Origin: Acidimicrobiia bacterium | Lineage (GTDB): Bacteria > Actinomycetota > Acidimicrobiia > IMCC26256 > JAGNEX01 | NCBI GenBank assembly: GCA_018003035.1 | Contig: JAGNEX010000003.1 | Coordinates: forward strand, 14,845 to 78,844 | Length of the DNA: 64,000 nt | Reading direction: 5' to 3' | Shown here: positions 63,549 through 64,000 of the stretch, in pieces | Layout of the letters: each line of letters opens with the position of its first letter | Position numbering within the stretch: the first letter of the stretch is position 1 | Notes under the pieces: model-generated | Seen by the model: only the letters and a program-made list of their open reading frames with translations | The model's database searches: none | What the model was told of the DNA's origin: nothing | Translations under genes and position numbers: made by a program

Positions 63549-63818
63549 ATGGCAACATTGATCGACGAGAATTGGCAAGTGCGGGCCGCGTGCAGGGGTC
63601 CGGAGACTCATTTGTTCTTTGCTCCTAGTCGCTTTGAGCGACGTGATGAACGCTCTCGGCGTGAGCGTCGAGCCAAGGAAGTTTGCGCACGTTGTTCGGT
63701 AAGTTCTGAGTGTTTGCAGCAGGCGATGATGACAGCGGAGCCGTTTGGAATCTGGGGTGGCCAAACCGAGAGCGAACGTCGACGCGTCACTGCACTTCAG
63801 GCTGACTGCACCGCGTAA
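63549..63818 (+). CDS. WhiB-family iron-sulfur transcription regulator
   Basis: 89 residues with four conserved Cys: Cys15, Cys46, Cys49 and Cys55 (C...CxxCxxxxxC), and the turn GIWGG (67-71), followed by a basic ERRR stretch for DNA binding. WhiB proteins carry a 4Fe-4S cluster, are limited to actinobacteria and their phages, and often bind the housekeeping sigma factor. AAAGAGGAAT lies upstream. The paralogue type cannot be decided by eye. Confidence 0.93.
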   Translation: MATLIDENWQVRAACRGPETHLFFAPSRFERRDERSRRERRAKEVCARCSVSSECLQQAMMTAEPFGIWGGQTESERRRVTALQADCTA

Positions 63819-64000
63819 TGCCGTTTATCGGAAAAGCTGACCTGCCTTACGTTGTTAGTTAGGCGATAGGTCCGCCGAACATAAACGAATGTGCGCAAAG
63901 GTTTCACTTTGGTTGCACAGTTGAAACGGTTTCGACACTCCGTTGGCTTACTCGCAGAGTTGCAAGTGGTTATGTCCCCCTCGGTCGGTTTGTTTGCTGA
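63819..64000. other. AT-richer region after the WhiB gene
   Basis: 182 bases to the window edge. No gene or terminator-like hairpin is clear. It continues the more AT-rich composition seen upstream of the WhiB gene. Confidence 0.4.

Overview
The window is a chromosomal housekeeping region of a fairly high-GC actinobacterium. Supporting signs are a WhiB-family iron-sulfur regulator, a tandem pair of ArsA/Get3-like ATPases, an acidic N-terminal extension on NusG, GTG starts, NNC-rich codon use, and the order tRNA-Thr / tRNA-Met / rpmG / tRNA-Trp / secE / nusG / rplKA. A lineage near Acidimicrobiia is my inference; no 16S gene is present to test it. I see no prophage, CRISPR array or insertion sequence.

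Layout. 1-8.7 kb holds single genes: a truncated secreted phosphodiesterase, HtpX, a tyrosine recombinase, an M23 endopeptidase, a 56-residue membrane protein, a YajQ protein, tRNA-Tyr with a strong terminator, a luciferase-like oxidoreductase, an alpha/beta hydrolase and a GNAT acetyltransferase. 8.8-23 kb is the tRNA-Thr, tRNA-Met, tuf (copy 1), rpmG, ECF sigma, tRNA-Trp, secE, nusG, rplKA, rplJL, rpoBC cluster. 23-45.5 kb is the str operon (rpsL, rpsG, fusA, tuf copy 2), then the S10, spc and alpha clusters with secY, adk, map and infA, then rplQ, truA, rplM and rpsI. 45.5-53.1 kb holds glmM, nnr, alr, a family-4 uracil-DNA glycosylase and the tRNA t6A genes tsaE, tsaB and tsaD with a RimI-position acetyltransferase. 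53-64 kb holds a flippase-like membrane protein, a lipoprotein-like or membrane-anchored cyclophilin, lysC, asd, a solitary ectoine synthase gene, tRNA-Pro, a receiver-domain protein, the ArsA-like pair, an NfeD-type protein, about 0.7 kb without a convincing gene, and a WhiB protein.

How the genes work together. The core encodes RNA polymerase (rpoA, rpoB, rpoC), most of a ribosome, elongation factors Tu and G, initiation factor 1, Sec translocon parts (SecE, SecY) and N-terminal methionine removal (map). Control points visible in DNA are an L10-type leader before rplJ, a short terminator just before rpoB, a 210-base spacer inside the S10 cluster, and a terminator after rplQ.

Most interesting observations. 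(1) Two tuf copies that appear identical and whose interiors have codon use strikingly unlike all neighbours, with identity ending exactly at the coding edges. (2) infA can only start at a CTG codon, with a well-placed ribosome binding site. (3) ectC lies directly after lysC and asd with no ectA or ectB in view. (4) A perfect 15-bp inverted repeat ends one base before a possible start of the ECF sigma gene. I did not find a wholly new multi-gene system; the window is mostly conserved core genome.
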